From: Elusimicrobia bacterium CG_4_9_14_3_um_filter_62_55 | GTDB lineage: Bacteria; Elusimicrobiota; Elusimicrobia; UBA1565 | Length of the DNA: 62,341 nucleotides | NCBI GenBank assembly: GCA_002790095.1 | Contig: PFUL01000195.1 | Coordinates: 1 to 62,341, forward strand | Direction of reading: 5' to 3' | Shown here: one piece after another, positions 34,269 through 43,351 of the stretch | How positions within the stretch are numbered: the stretch's first letter is position 1 | How the letters are laid out: each line of letters starts with the position of its first letter | Position numbers and translations under genes: made by a program | The notes under the pieces: generated by a model | What the model was told of the DNA's origin: nothing | What the model saw: only the letters and a program-made list of their open reading frames with translations | Databases searched by the model: none

Positions 34269-37200
34269 ATGGGCGGCTCAAAAAAAATTTCCAGGAAACG
34301 ATTTCTGGCGGGGTCCGGAGCGACGGCCGCCATTCTTCTAAAGGCGGCGGACCCGCTGTTCGCGCTGCTGCGTCCTATCGAATCGACCGATAATCCTTTG
34401 GATCACTACCCGGATAGGGATTGGGAGCGCGTCTACCTGGACCAGTATAGGTACGACCGCTCGTTCACCTACGTCTGTTCCCCCAATGACACGCATGCCT
34501 GCCGCGTCCGGGCCATTGTGCGCAACGGCATCGTAATCCGAACGGAGCAGAACTACGACATCGGGCGCTATGCGGACCTCGACGGGAATCAGGCCACCAA
34601 CAACTGGAACCCTCGGATGTGCTCAAAGGGGTTCACGATCCAGCGGCGCATCTACGGCCCCCACCGACTGCGCTACCCCTTGATTCGGGCCGGGTGGAAG
34701 CGCTGGGCGGACGATGGTTTCCCTTATCTCAATGAGGCGAACCGGCGCAAGTACAAGTTCGACAGCAGGGGCACCGACAAACTGATTCCGCTGCGCTGGG
34801 AATTGATCTACGACTACGCGGCGCGCGGAATGATCGCGATCGCAAAGACTTATTCGGGAGAGCTCGGCCGCCGAAGGCTTCTGGATGAAGGCTACGAGCC
34901 CGAGGTCGTGGACCAAGTGCAGGGTGCGGGAACGCGCACGATGAAATTTCGCGGAGGAATGGGACTGTTGGGGGTGATCGGCAAGTTCGGCATGTACCGC
35001 TTCAGCAACATGCTCGCTCTGCTTGACGCACACGTTCGCGGCGTGGGGGAGAAGGAGGCCCAGGGGGGCCGCGATTGGGACAACTATACCGAGCACGGCG
35101 ATCAAGCCCCGGGCCACCCGTACGTGCATGGGCTGCAGGCTTCCGATACCGACCTCTGCGATCTGCGCGCGACCAAGCTCATGATCCAAATCGGCAAGAA
35201 TCTCGTCGAAAACAAAATGCCGGATTCCCATTGGTTCATCGAGACCATGGAGCGCGGCGGCAAGATCGTGGCGGTCACGCCGGAGTACAGCCCTCCGGCG
35301 ACGAAGGCCGACTACTGGATCGGGGTCCGTCCCAGCACCGACGCCGCGTTGCTGCTCGGCGTTTCGAAGCTCCTGATCGACCGCAAGCAGTACGATGCAA
35401 AGTTCGTTAAGCAGTTCACGGACATGCCCCTTTTAGTGCGCGCTGACACACTCAAGCGCCTGAAGGCGTCCGAGTTTTTCAAGGATTATGCGCCCGCCGA
35501 CCTAAGCGGCGGCCCGAGCATGCGGATGCAGGGGCTTACAGGGGAGCAGCGGCGGGAGATCGATGACTTCGTCGTTTACGACCTCAAATCGAAGGCGTTC
35601 AAGCCTCTGACCCGCGACCAGGTTGGGGGAACGCTCGAGCGCGCGGGGTTGGACCCGGCGCTGGACGGGCGATGGACGATCACGCTCGCCGACGGCAAGT
35701 CGGTAGAGGTCCTGACTCTTTTCGAGATGTACAAAACGCATCTCGCTGACTACGACCTAGACACGGTGCACGAGATCACGCACGCCCCGAAAGAGCTTAT
35801 CGAGCGGCTCGCCGACGACCTCGCGACGATCAAGCCGGCCGCGATCCACATCGGGGAGGGAATCAATCATTGGTTCCACGCGACGCAGGTCAACCGGGCT
35901 ACCTATTTGCCGCTGATGCTGACCGGGAACATCGGAAAGCCGGGGGCCGGGTCGTTTACCTGGGCAGGGAACTATAAGGCGGCCAACTTCCAAGCCGGCG
36001 AGGGCGCGGGCGCAGGACTCGCGGCTTACCTTTACGAGGACCCGTTCCGACCGGATACCAACGAGGGGACCGACGGGAAAAACGTCCCGGTGGCTTTCCG
36101 GTCCAGCGGGGAATCGGCCGCCTATTGGCCGCATGAAGACCGCCCGCTCGTGCTCAAGACGCCGAAGACGGGCCGCAAGATGTTCACGGGCAAGACGCAC
36201 ATGCCCGCTCCGACCAAGATGGTTTGGACGACGAATGTCAACCACGTGAACAACGCTAAGTGGGCGTACCAGTTGATCAAGCATGCCCTTCCGAAAACCG
36301 ACATGGTGATGACGACCGACATCGAACTCAACGGTTCGGTCGAGTACGCCGACATCGCGCTCCCCGCGAATTCGTGGCTCGAATTCGAAGATTATGAGGT
36401 CACCGGGTCCTGCTCTAATCCGTTCCTGCAGGTATGGAAAGGCGGCATCCAGTCGCTCTATCACACCAAGGACGACGCGATGATCCTCGCCGAGATGGCC
36501 GCCAAGATGGGAGAGATCCTCGAAGACGAGCGCTTCTCGCAGCATTGGAAATTCATTCTGGAGAAGAAGTCCAAGGTCTACATCCAGCGCCTGCTCGACG
36601 CCTCGACAACGCTGAGGGGATACAAGCTCGACGACATCCTCGCCGGCAAGTACGGCGAGCCGGGCGCCTGCCTGTTTATGTTCCGGACCTATCCCCGGAT
36701 TCCGTTCTACGAGCAGGTTCACGAGGACGTGCCGTTCTTTACCGACACGGGCCGCCTCAACGCCTATTGCGACATCCCGGAGGCCGTCGAATACGGGGAG
36801 AATTTCATCGTCCACCGGGAGGGTCCGGAGGCGACGCCTTACCTGCCTAACGCGATCGTGAGCGCGAACCCGTATGTTCGCCCTGAGTCCTACGGAATTC
36901 CGGAAAGCGATGAAGACCCCGACGCGCGTCAAGTACGAAACATCAAGAAGCCCTGGCGAGAGATTAAAGCGACCGTGAACCCGCTTTGGAAGAAGGGCTT
37001 CCAATTCTACTGTCTGACGCCGAAAACGCGTCATACCGTGCACTCGCAGTGGGCCGTGACGGACTGGCATTTCCTATGGGCATCCAATTTCGGGGATCCG
37101 TGGCGGACGGAGAAGCGCAGCCCGGGAGTCGGCGACCATCAGCTCCACATCAACCCGCAGGCCGCCAAGGACCTCGGCATCGATGACGGGGACTACGTCT

Positions 37201-37721
37201 ACGTGGACGCCAACCCGGCGGACAGGCCGTACATGCACATGAAGCCCGACGACCCGTTCGCCAAAGTCGCGAGACTTATGCTCCGGGCGAAATTCAATCC
37301 GGCCTACCCGTACAGCGTCATCATGATGAAGCACGGAACCTGGATCGCCACCGAGAAAACCGTGCGGGGACACGAGACGCGTCCCGATGGACAGGCAATG
37401 TCGGAGACCGGGTATCAGGCGAATTTCCGCTACGGGTCGCAGCAGTCGCTGACCCGCGAGTGGCAGATGCCGATGCACCAGACCGACACCTTGTTCCACA
37501 AGGCGAAAGGGGCTCAAAAGTTCATCCGCGGCGGCGAGACGGACAATCACATGATCAATACGGTTCCCAAGGAGACGCTCGTGCGCGTTACTCTGGCGGA
37601 GAAGGGCGGTCTCGGGGGAAAGGGAAAGTGGCATCACGCCGACTCCGGCCGCTCGCCGGACGCCGAGGACGCCTTCATGCGGCGCTATCTAGACGGCGAC
37701 TCGGTCGCGGTGAAGGGCTGA
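34269..37721 (+). CDS. nxrA: nitrite oxidoreductase/nitrate reductase alpha subunit (periplasmic NxrA type)
   Basis: 1150 residues. Tat signal (KKISRKRFLAGSG), so it acts outside the cytoplasm. RDWERVYLDQYRYDRSFTYV, CSPNDTHACRVRA and RMCSKG mark the modified FeS0 site of the NarG/NxrA group (His/Asp-rich spacing before the cysteines). GDQAPGHPYVHG carries the aspartate that ligates molybdenum. ENKMPDSHWFIETMERGGKI and APEYSPP-like segments resemble the NxrA of Nitrospira, Nitrospina and anammox bacteria more than cytoplasmic NarG. It interconverts nitrite and nitrate; direction cannot be read from sequence. Operon with NxrB, a chaperone and an NxrC-like subunit. Confidence 0.9.
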   Translation: MGGSKKISRKRFLAGSGATAAILLKAADPLFALLRPIESTDNPLDHYPDRDWERVYLDQYRYDRSFTYVCSPNDTHACRVRAIVRNGIVIRTEQNYDIGRYADLDGNQATNNWNPRMCSKGFTIQRRIYGPHRLRYPLIRAGWKRWADDGFPYLNEANRRKYKFDSRGTDKLIPLRWELIYDYAARGMIAIAKTYSGELGRRRLLDEGYEPEVVDQVQGAGTRTMKFRGGMGLLGVIGKFGMYRFSNMLALLDAHVRGVGEKEAQGGRDWDNYTEHGDQAPGHPYVHGLQASDTDLCDLRATKLMIQIGKNLVENKMPDSHWFIETMERGGKIVAVTPEYSPPATKADYWIGVRPSTDAALLLGVSKLLIDRKQYDAKFVKQFTDMPLLVRADTLKRLKASEFFKDYAPADLSGGPSMRMQGLTGEQRREIDDFVVYDLKSKAFKPLTRDQVGGTLERAGLDPALDGRWTITLADGKSVEVLTLFEMYKTHLADYDLDTVHEITHAPKELIERLADDLATIKPAAIHIGEGINHWFHATQVNRATYLPLMLTGNIGKPGAGSFTWAGNYKAANFQAGEGAGAGLAAYLYEDPFRPDTNEGTDGKNVPVAFRSSGESAAYWPHEDRPLVLKTPKTGRKMFTGKTHMPAPTKMVWTTNVNHVNNAKWAYQLIKHALPKTDMVMTTDIELNGSVEYADIALPANSWLEFEDYEVTGSCSNPFLQVWKGGIQSLYHTKDDAMILAEMAAKMGEILEDERFSQHWKFILEKKSKVYIQRLLDASTTLRGYKLDDILAGKYGEPGACLFMFRTYPRIPFYEQVHEDVPFFTDTGRLNAYCDIPEAVEYGENFIVHREGPEATPYLPNAIVSANPYVRPESYGIPESDEDPDARQVRNIKKPWREIKATVNPLWKKGFQFYCLTPKTRHTVHSQWAVTDWHFLWASNFGDPWRTEKRSPGVGDHQLHINPQAAKDLGIDDGDYVYVDANPADRPYMHMKPDDPFAKVARLMLRAKFNPAYPYSVIMMKHGTWIATEKTVRGHETRPDGQAMSETGYQANFRYGSQQSLTREWQMPMHQTDTLFHKAKGAQKFIRGGETDNHMINTVPKETLVRVTLAEKGGLGGKGKWHHADSGRSPDAEDAFMRRYLDGDSVAVKG

Positions 37722-37722
37722 C

Positions 37723-38001
37723 ATGGCGGAGAAGCCTTTCGAGGAAGAGGATCCGTTCAGCCTGAACGGGATGATCCTGCAGTTGCCCCGCGAGGAGGCG
37801 AAGCGTGCGGAGGCGGAGATGGCCGCATGCTTCATCGAGGAATACGCGCTTCTCGGCTATGACGAGGAGGCGATTTACCGGTTGTTCCAGGACCCGTTTT
37901 ATCGGGGAACCCACGCCGTGCTGGAGACTCGCGGAGAGGCGTTCGTGCGCGGATTGATCCGGGACATCTGCGGCGGCAAGGAGATGCCTGCTCATGGCTA
38001 A
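37723..38001 (+). CDS. small helical protein between nxrA and nxrB
   Basis: 92 residues, acidic and predicted mainly helical: EEEDPFSLNGMILQL, CFIEEYALLGYDEEAIYRLF, DPFYRGTHAVLETRGEAFV. No signal peptide, cysteine cluster or known motif. It starts 2 nt after nxrA and overlaps nxrB by 8 nt, so it is translated with them. I do not recognise its family; a maturation or regulatory role for the enzyme is an inference from place alone. Confidence 0.75.
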   Translation: MAEKPFEEEDPFSLNGMILQLPREEAKRAEAEMAACFIEEYALLGYDEEAIYRLFQDPFYRGTHAVLETRGEAFVRGLIRDICGGKEMPAHG

Positions 38002-39220
38002 GGTGAAAAATTGGCAATTAGGTCGCGAGATGCACTATCCCTACGAGGAGTCGCATCCCGAGTGGCAGTTCGCCGCCGTGTTCAACATCAACCGCTGCAT
38101 CGCCTGCCAGACTTGCACGATGGCCTGCAAATCCACCTGGACCTTTTCGAAGGGCCAGGAGCATATGTGGTGGAACAACGTCGAGACGAAGCCCTACGGC
38201 GGCTATCCGCAGGGCTGGGACGTCAAGACGCTTAAGCTGCTCGACAAGGCGGACCCGGGCGGCATGCAGTGGAAGGATGGACGCTACACGGGCAAGACCC
38301 TCTTCGAGGCGGCGGCGGGCCGCGAGAAAGTCCTGGGCTATCTTCCCACGGATGAGGAATGGCGGTATCCGAACCTGGGAGAGGACGTTTCGACGCGCTA
38401 TGAGGGCGGGGGCTTGGGGATATCCAAAGAGGGAGCCTCGCTGCCGGAGCACAAGTCCTGGTTCTTCTACCTGCAGAGACTCTGCAACCATTGCAGCTAC
38501 CCGGCCTGTTTGGCGGCGTGTCCGCGCAAGGCGATATACAAGCGCAAGGAAGACGGCATTGTGCTGGTCGATCAGGAACGCTGCCGCGGCTACCGCAAGT
38601 GCATGGAGGCCTGTCCGTACAAGAAGACGATGCACAACACGGAGACCCGCGTCACGGAGAAGTGCATCGGCTGTTATCCGCGCATCGAGGGGCGAGAGCC
38701 GTTGACGGGCGGGGTCCCCACCGAAACGCGCTGCATGACCGCCTGCGTGGGGCAAATCCGACTCCAGGGCCTGGTCCCGATCGACCCCAAAACGGGCGAT
38801 TGGCGCGAGCAGCGGGATAATCCGCTCTATTACCTTGTGCGCGTGGCGAAGGTCGCCCTACCGCTCTATCCCCAGTTCGGTACCGAGCCCAACATCTACT
38901 ACATCCCTCCGCGCTGGGTGCCGCGTCCCTATCTTCGGCAGATGTTCGGCCCGGGAGTCGACGCGGCGATCGAGGCGTATTCGAACCCATCGAGGGAACT
39001 GCTTGCGGTCATGAACCTGTTCCGCAAGGAACGCAAGATCGTCTTCCGCTATGCGATCGAGGAGGGCCCGAAGGTTTATGAGCGGACGATCCGGGGGCGC
39101 AAGTTCACGATGTACGACGATACCGTCGTCGGCTACGGCCGCGACGGGCAAGAGATCGTTCGCGTAAAAATCGAGGAGCCGATGCATGTCCGATCACGGG
39201 AGCGCAGCAATGCAGTCTGA
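37994..39220 (+). CDS. nxrB: NxrB/NarH-type iron-sulfur subunit
   Basis: 408 residues. FeS electron-transfer subunit with four cysteine groups: CIACQTCTMACK, CNHCSYPACLAACP, CRGYRKCMEACP (third cluster, with Tyr-Arg in place of one cysteine, as in the NarH/NxrB [3Fe-4S] site), and CIGCYPR plus CMTAC. AVFNINRCIACQTCT and WWNNVETKPYGGYPQGWD are typical NxrB. No signal peptide is expected; it is exported folded with the Tat-signal NxrA. Overlaps neighbours on both sides. Confidence 0.93.
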   Translation: MAKVKNWQLGREMHYPYEESHPEWQFAAVFNINRCIACQTCTMACKSTWTFSKGQEHMWWNNVETKPYGGYPQGWDVKTLKLLDKADPGGMQWKDGRYTGKTLFEAAAGREKVLGYLPTDEEWRYPNLGEDVSTRYEGGGLGISKEGASLPEHKSWFFYLQRLCNHCSYPACLAACPRKAIYKRKEDGIVLVDQERCRGYRKCMEACPYKKTMHNTETRVTEKCIGCYPRIEGREPLTGGVPTETRCMTACVGQIRLQGLVPIDPKTGDWREQRDNPLYYLVRVAKVALPLYPQFGTEPNIYYIPPRWVPRPYLRQMFGPGVDAAIEAYSNPSRELLAVMNLFRKERKIVFRYAIEEGPKVYERTIRGRKFTMYDDTVVGYGRDGQEIVRVKIEEPMHVRSRERSNAV

Positions 39221-39911
39221 AGAGGTGAACGGTTTAGCCTTGCGGGCGGAGTTGTATGGGCTTTTCTCGGCGGCTTTCCGCGACCCCGATCCGATTTATC
39301 CGGACGCGGAGCGCTTCAAAGCCTTGTGGTCCCTATTTCCGGTTCCCGGGGACTTCCCTCCGTTCAAGAAGATCGCACCGGAGGACTCCGAAACCGAGTT
39401 TCGTCGGCTGTTCGGGTTTAACCTCTCGCCGGATTGTCCGCCCTACGAGACCCACTACGAGGCCGCTGGAATTTTTAGGAAAACCCAGACCCTGGCCGAT
39501 CTCGCGGGATTTTATCGCGCGTTCGGGGTGGACCTGGCTCCGGGAGATCGCCGCAGCGATCATTTGCCCGTCGAATTGGAATTCCTCAGCCTTCTCCTTC
39601 ACAAGCAAGCTCGGGCCGCCGCCCGCGGCGACGACGCGAAGGCGGTTATCGCAAGGCATGCGCGCGTCAAGTTCCTGGGGGAGCATCTAACCGTTTGGAT
39701 GCCGTCGTTCGCCAGCGCAGTGATCGGGAAGGGGACGCAGGGGTGTTATGAACTCCTGGTCCGCCGCCTGGCCGCGTTCATCGCTTTTGATGCGTTGTCC
39801 TTGGGCATTGATTTGAAGGTCTCCACGACGACGCCCGGTGACGCGGGCATCGATGAGGGTATCGACGAGGGGTGCGCTTCCTGCGCGGGGGGGGAGAATG
39901 CGTGTGCTTAG
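39186..39911 (+). CDS. NarJ/TorD-family molybdoenzyme chaperone
   Basis: 241 residues, all-helical. The motif SPDCPPYETHYEAAGIFR near residues 80-97 is the TorD/NarJ peptide-binding signature. Such chaperones hold the apo-catalytic subunit until bis-MGD is inserted and export is permitted. Overlaps nxrB by 35 nt and the NxrC-like gene by 14 nt. The C-terminal tail (DEGIDEGCASCAGGENACA) has extra cysteines of unknown use. Confidence 0.88.
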   Translation: MSDHGSAAMQSEEVNGLALRAELYGLFSAAFRDPDPIYPDAERFKALWSLFPVPGDFPPFKKIAPEDSETEFRRLFGFNLSPDCPPYETHYEAAGIFRKTQTLADLAGFYRAFGVDLAPGDRRSDHLPVELEFLSLLLHKQARAAARGDDAKAVIARHARVKFLGEHLTVWMPSFASAVIGKGTQGCYELLVRRLAAFIAFDALSLGIDLKVSTTTPGDAGIDEGIDEGCASCAGGENACA

Positions 39912-41046
39912 TTGGATTGTGTTCGTGTGGATGGCGGCGAGCGCGCCTGGGTTCGGAAAGGATTTGGAACTCGCCGTAAAGACGGCGAAGACGGCACCGA
40001 TCTTGAATCCTCTCGATGCGGCGTGGAATGCCGCGCCGGGCGTTGTTGTTCCGATGATGCCCCAGACGATCGCGCCTCCCGGCGGCGGGGGCAAGGCTCT
40101 ATCCGCGCGCGTGAAGGCCATCCAGACCGAGCACGAGATCTTATTCCGGGTTGATTGGCAGGACGCAAGCGTCGACGATTATCCGTCGAAGGCCGAGAAT
40201 TTCACGGACGCTGTGGCACTGGAGTTTCCGGCAGTCCTGTCGGACTGGCCGTCACCGTTTATGGGAGACGCCGAAACCCCCGTCGTGATATGGCGTTGGT
40301 CGGCGAGCGCCCAGAAGGACCTCGACGCGGGGTATCAGTCGAACTCGAGCAAGCGTCCCCGGATGGCGGCGGACATGTACGCCTACGCCGGCGACGCGAC
40401 CTTTCGCGCTGCGGAGAAGGCGGGAAACATTATCGCGAATCGCCGACGCATCAGTCCGGTGGAAAATCTGGCGGCGAAGGGTTTCGGCACCTTGACCGTG
40501 ATGCATGATCAACCCGTTCAGGGGAAGGGAGTGCGCCATAAGGATCGCTGGTACGTCGTGTTCCGGAGGTCGGTGACGGGTACTCCCGCCTTTTTGTCCG
40601 GAAACCGGATTCCGATCGCGCTCGCCGTTTGGGACGGCGGAAGTCGGGAGCGTAACGGAATAAAGTCCGTTTCCAGTTGGCATTCGCTGGCCTTAGCCGA
40701 CGCGGGGCCGCGACCCGCCGAGGACGCGGTCGCGTCCGGGAGGCGGCACTATCTGCGCTACGGCTGCGGCACCTGTCACGGCCCCGAGGGCCGGGGCGGG
40801 GTCGCGAATCCGAACGCTCAGACGAACCCGATTCCGGCCTTGGAGCGCGTAAAGGAAGGCTTTACAAAGGATGAGATCGCGAAGGTCATCCAGGACGGGC
40901 GCGAACCCGCGCGCAAGGACCCGAACGGTCCGCCGCCGCCGTACAAGATGAACGCCTGGAAATCCATCATGGACGCATCGGAATCCGATGCGCTTATCGA
41001 GTATTTGTTCAGCCTGATGAAGGAAGACGCCGGTTCGGAATGGTGA
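39898..41046 (+). CDS. NxrC-like haem subunit with C-terminal cytochrome c domain
   Basis: 382 residues from ATG 39898, which follows GGGGAGA; the in-frame ATG at 39838 lies inside the chaperone gene and is rejected. A signal peptide spans residues 1-20. An ethylbenzene-dehydrogenase-gamma/NxrC-like beta domain follows (HEILFRVDWQDASVDDYP, then DAVALEFPAV), which in relatives binds haem b through methionine and lysine. A mono-haem cytochrome c domain with CGTCHGPEGRGG lies near residue 290. This gives an exit route from NxrAB to periplasmic cytochromes. Ends the operon. Confidence 0.86.
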   Translation: MRVLSWIVFVWMAASAPGFGKDLELAVKTAKTAPILNPLDAAWNAAPGVVVPMMPQTIAPPGGGGKALSARVKAIQTEHEILFRVDWQDASVDDYPSKAENFTDAVALEFPAVLSDWPSPFMGDAETPVVIWRWSASAQKDLDAGYQSNSSKRPRMAADMYAYAGDATFRAAEKAGNIIANRRRISPVENLAAKGFGTLTVMHDQPVQGKGVRHKDRWYVVFRRSVTGTPAFLSGNRIPIALAVWDGGSRERNGIKSVSSWHSLALADAGPRPAEDAVASGRRHYLRYGCGTCHGPEGRGGVANPNAQTNPIPALERVKEGFTKDEIAKVIQDGREPARKDPNGPPPPYKMNAWKSIMDASESDALIEYLFSLMKEDAGSEW

Positions 41047-41091
41047 GCTTCGCTAACTGAGCGGGGTGGAAGGATTGAAGTCTTACCGGAT

Positions 41092-41105
41092 GGAATTTAT
41101 GTTGC
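41092..41105 (+). promoter_or_regulatory. sigma-54-type promoter of the napGH-act supercluster
   Basis: GGAATTTATGTTGC followed by TATA, preceded by T. The predicted start near 41117 is directly before ATG 41118, so the first gene would be leaderless. All genes from 41118 to 60445 run in this direction with overlaps or short gaps, so much of the cluster may depend on it. Confidence 0.7.
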
Positions 41106-41117
41106 TATATAGATTAC

Positions 41118-41753
41118 ATGCCGGTGTCACGTCGAGATTTCCTTAAAAACACTGCGTTTGTCTGTGTCGCTCTCGGTACAGGGATTGGCTTGGCGCGTCC
41201 GGTTGATGCCGGCACGGACCCGATGCGCCCTCCAGGGGCGCTTCCGGAAGAGGAATTCCTTTCGGTGTGCATCCGATGCCGCCGCTGCGGCGACGCGTGT
41301 CCGAATCAATGCATCGCGCCCTACACGCCCGAAGCGGGGCGGCGCTTCTCGATGAAGCCGGGAAGCGCCGAGGAAGGGACGCCGGTGATTTTTCCCCGCC
41401 AGCAGGCGTGCAACCTGTGCCAGAAAACGCCCGGCGATGCGCTCGCGTGCACGGATGCCTGTCCGACGGGAGCCCTACGATTGGTGAAAAAGACGGCTGC
41501 GGAGATTCGGGAGAAGGTCCGGATGGGCGTCGCGGAAGTGGATACGAATCTCTGCTGGTCTTACAACGGCAGTTCCTGCGGGGTTTGCGTGAAGGCCTGC
41601 CCGTTCGAAGGCAGCGCGCTGCGGGCGGGGCAATTGGAAACCCCTTTGCTCGATCCGGAATTCTGCGTGGGCTGCGGATTATGCGAACGCGCCTGCATCC
41701 GCTATCCGCAGGCGATCACGATCCGGCCGGTCGCGCGAGGAGCTGCCGCGTGA
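41118..41753 (+). CDS. NapG-like Tat-exported ferredoxin
   Basis: 211 residues with a Tat signal (VSRRDFLKNTAF) and four [4Fe-4S] cysteine groups: CIRCRRCGDACP, CNLC plus CTDACP, CGVCVKACP, and CVGCGLCERAC. This is the NapG layout; in Nap systems NapG and NapH pass electrons from menaquinol to periplasmic acceptors. Overlaps the NapH-like gene by 4 nt. No own RBS is needed if the transcript is leaderless. Confidence 0.9.
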   Translation: MPVSRRDFLKNTAFVCVALGTGIGLARPVDAGTDPMRPPGALPEEEFLSVCIRCRRCGDACPNQCIAPYTPEAGRRFSMKPGSAEEGTPVIFPRQQACNLCQKTPGDALACTDACPTGALRLVKKTAAEIREKVRMGVAEVDTNLCWSYNGSSCGVCVKACPFEGSALRAGQLETPLLDPEFCVGCGLCERACIRYPQAITIRPVARGAAA

Positions 41754-43351
41754 AGACGGCGACGCGCTTACCGTGGTGGAAGCGGATCGCCGTGTACAGG
41801 CGTGCCGTGCAGCTTCTTGTTTTCGCGGGCCTCCTCGCGCTTCCGATCACCGCCCGATACGCGCATTACCTCTCCGCCCGGAGTCTGGATAAAACCATCG
41901 ACTCCTGGCGCGGGACGCTTCCGGGCGCGTTGATGGGGCTCTCCGACAAGGCCTTGCGGCTCGGGATCCCCGACGGAGAAGGCGGCGTTGCGACCCGCCG
42001 CCCGCGGAAAAAGCTGCTGGCGCGGGCGCGGGCGTTTTACGGCTCGGCTTGGTCGGCCCGGTTGTTCGGGGTCTCAATGACGGACCTGCTGGCGGGGGTG
42101 GAAAGCGCGGCCGCGTCCCGGACGATGCGTCTCGTTCTCGTGACCGGATTGGCGATCCCGCTGATCGCGACGGCGTTGTTGGGACGGGTTTTTTGCGGAT
42201 GGATTTGCCCGATGGGTATTTTGTCGGCGCTCGCGCGCAAAACGCGCGAGCTGTTGGTTTTCTTAGAGTTGAAGCCGTTCGATCTGAAAGTCGATCCGCG
42301 GGCGAAGTATTTCGTTTTGGCAGCGGGAGCCTTGGTCGTCCTCGCGACCGGACTCCCGCTTCTGCACCATATCTATCCGCCCGCGCTTTTCGGGAGGGAG
42401 GCGCACGCCTGGGTCGCCGCCGTGTTCGATCGAGCCGAATCGGGGCGCACGGGTTTCTTTTGGGTCGGGCTGAGCTCCGCCTCGCTCTTTCTGCTGGCGC
42501 TGTTCTTGCTGGAAACGGCGGCCGCGCCGGGCTTGTGGTGCCGCTCGCTGTGTCCAGGAGGAGCTCTTTATTCGTTGGTCGGCCGATTCCGCCTGCTGCG
42601 CGTCAAGCGGAAGGCCGCGGGGTGCGTCGATTGTTCGATCTGCGACGAACTCTGTCCGATGGGACTCTTCCCGATGACCGACCGTATCGGGATGGAATGC
42701 GACAACTGCGGAATCTGCGTCGACGCCTGCCCCACGCATGCCCTCTCTTACATTCTCAAGCCGCCGGAAAAACGACGCGCAGGGAAGCTCGCCTCCGCCG
42801 TGCTGAGCTTGCTTTTCCTCGGCGCGTCGACCGTTGAGGCGCATCACATCATGGGAATCCCGCACTATTCCTACGATGAGAGCTACCCGCAGGCCCCGGT
42901 CCTCAAGCTCGTCGAGACCGTCGGCCCTTGGGAATTCCAGTTGACGGGCTATCCGGGCAACCCCACTCCCGGAGTGCGCACCGAGCTTCACGCCTACGCC
43001 GTCGCCACCGCGACGAAGAAGGCGTTTGAGGGGGACATAGAACTGGAAGTGTTCGAGGTCCTCGCGTTCGGCGCTAAGAAGAGCATCTACGGCCCGGACT
43101 CGGGACGCCGGGATAAATCGCTTCATAAATATTTCCCGACCTACGCGACCGAGGGGAACTACGAGCTCGTTTTGTCCTTCATGGACGAGGGCATCGTCTC
43201 GACGCTGCGCTTCCCGATGGTCGTCGGGGAGCCCGGTTCCCCCTGGACTGCGGTGGGACTGTTCGCGGCGTGTCTCGCTTCGTTTCTGGTCTTGATTCGC
43301 GCGGTCCGGATCAAGCGCCGCCGGGCGCTGGGCGCGGAGGCCGCGGCGTGA
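41750..43351 (+). CDS. NapH-like membrane ferredoxin with exported C-terminal domain
   Basis: 533 residues from GTG 41750 (4-nt overlap). Membrane spans occur near residues 16-34, 125-145, 185-205 and 240-262. NapH/NosR-type CxxxCP loops (GRVFCGWICPMGIL and WCRSLCPGGALYS) and two ferredoxin clusters (CSICDELCP, CDNCGICVDACP) follow. After residue 345 there is an added region with a span (LASAVLSLLFLGAS) and a beta-rich domain beginning HHIMGIPHYSYDE, then a final membrane span. That addition is not part of NapH; it looks like a FixH/YtkA-like exported domain, perhaps for a metal or haem partner. Confidence 0.85.
   Translation: MKTATRLPWWKRIAVYRRAVQLLVFAGLLALPITARYAHYLSARSLDKTIDSWRGTLPGALMGLSDKALRLGIPDGEGGVATRRPRKKLLARARAFYGSAWSARLFGVSMTDLLAGVESAAASRTMRLVLVTGLAIPLIATALLGRVFCGWICPMGILSALARKTRELLVFLELKPFDLKVDPRAKYFVLAAGALVVLATGLPLLHHIYPPALFGREAHAWVAAVFDRAESGRTGFFWVGLSSASLFLLALFLLETAAAPGLWCRSLCPGGALYSLVGRFRLLRVKRKAAGCVDCSICDELCPMGLFPMTDRIGMECDNCGICVDACPTHALSYILKPPEKRRAGKLASAVLSLLFLGASTVEAHHIMGIPHYSYDESYPQAPVLKLVETVGPWEFQLTGYPGNPTPGVRTELHAYAVATATKKAFEGDIELEVFEVLAFGAKKSIYGPDSGRRDKSLHKYFPTYATEGNYELVLSFMDEGIVSTLRFPMVVGEPGSPWTAVGLFAACLASFLVLIRAVRIKRRRALGAEAAA

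Noticed and set aside
34269-41046. Proof that the organism is a nitrifier
   Set aside because: NxrA-type enzymes are reversible and are found in nitrate reducers too; no direction can be read from the sequence.
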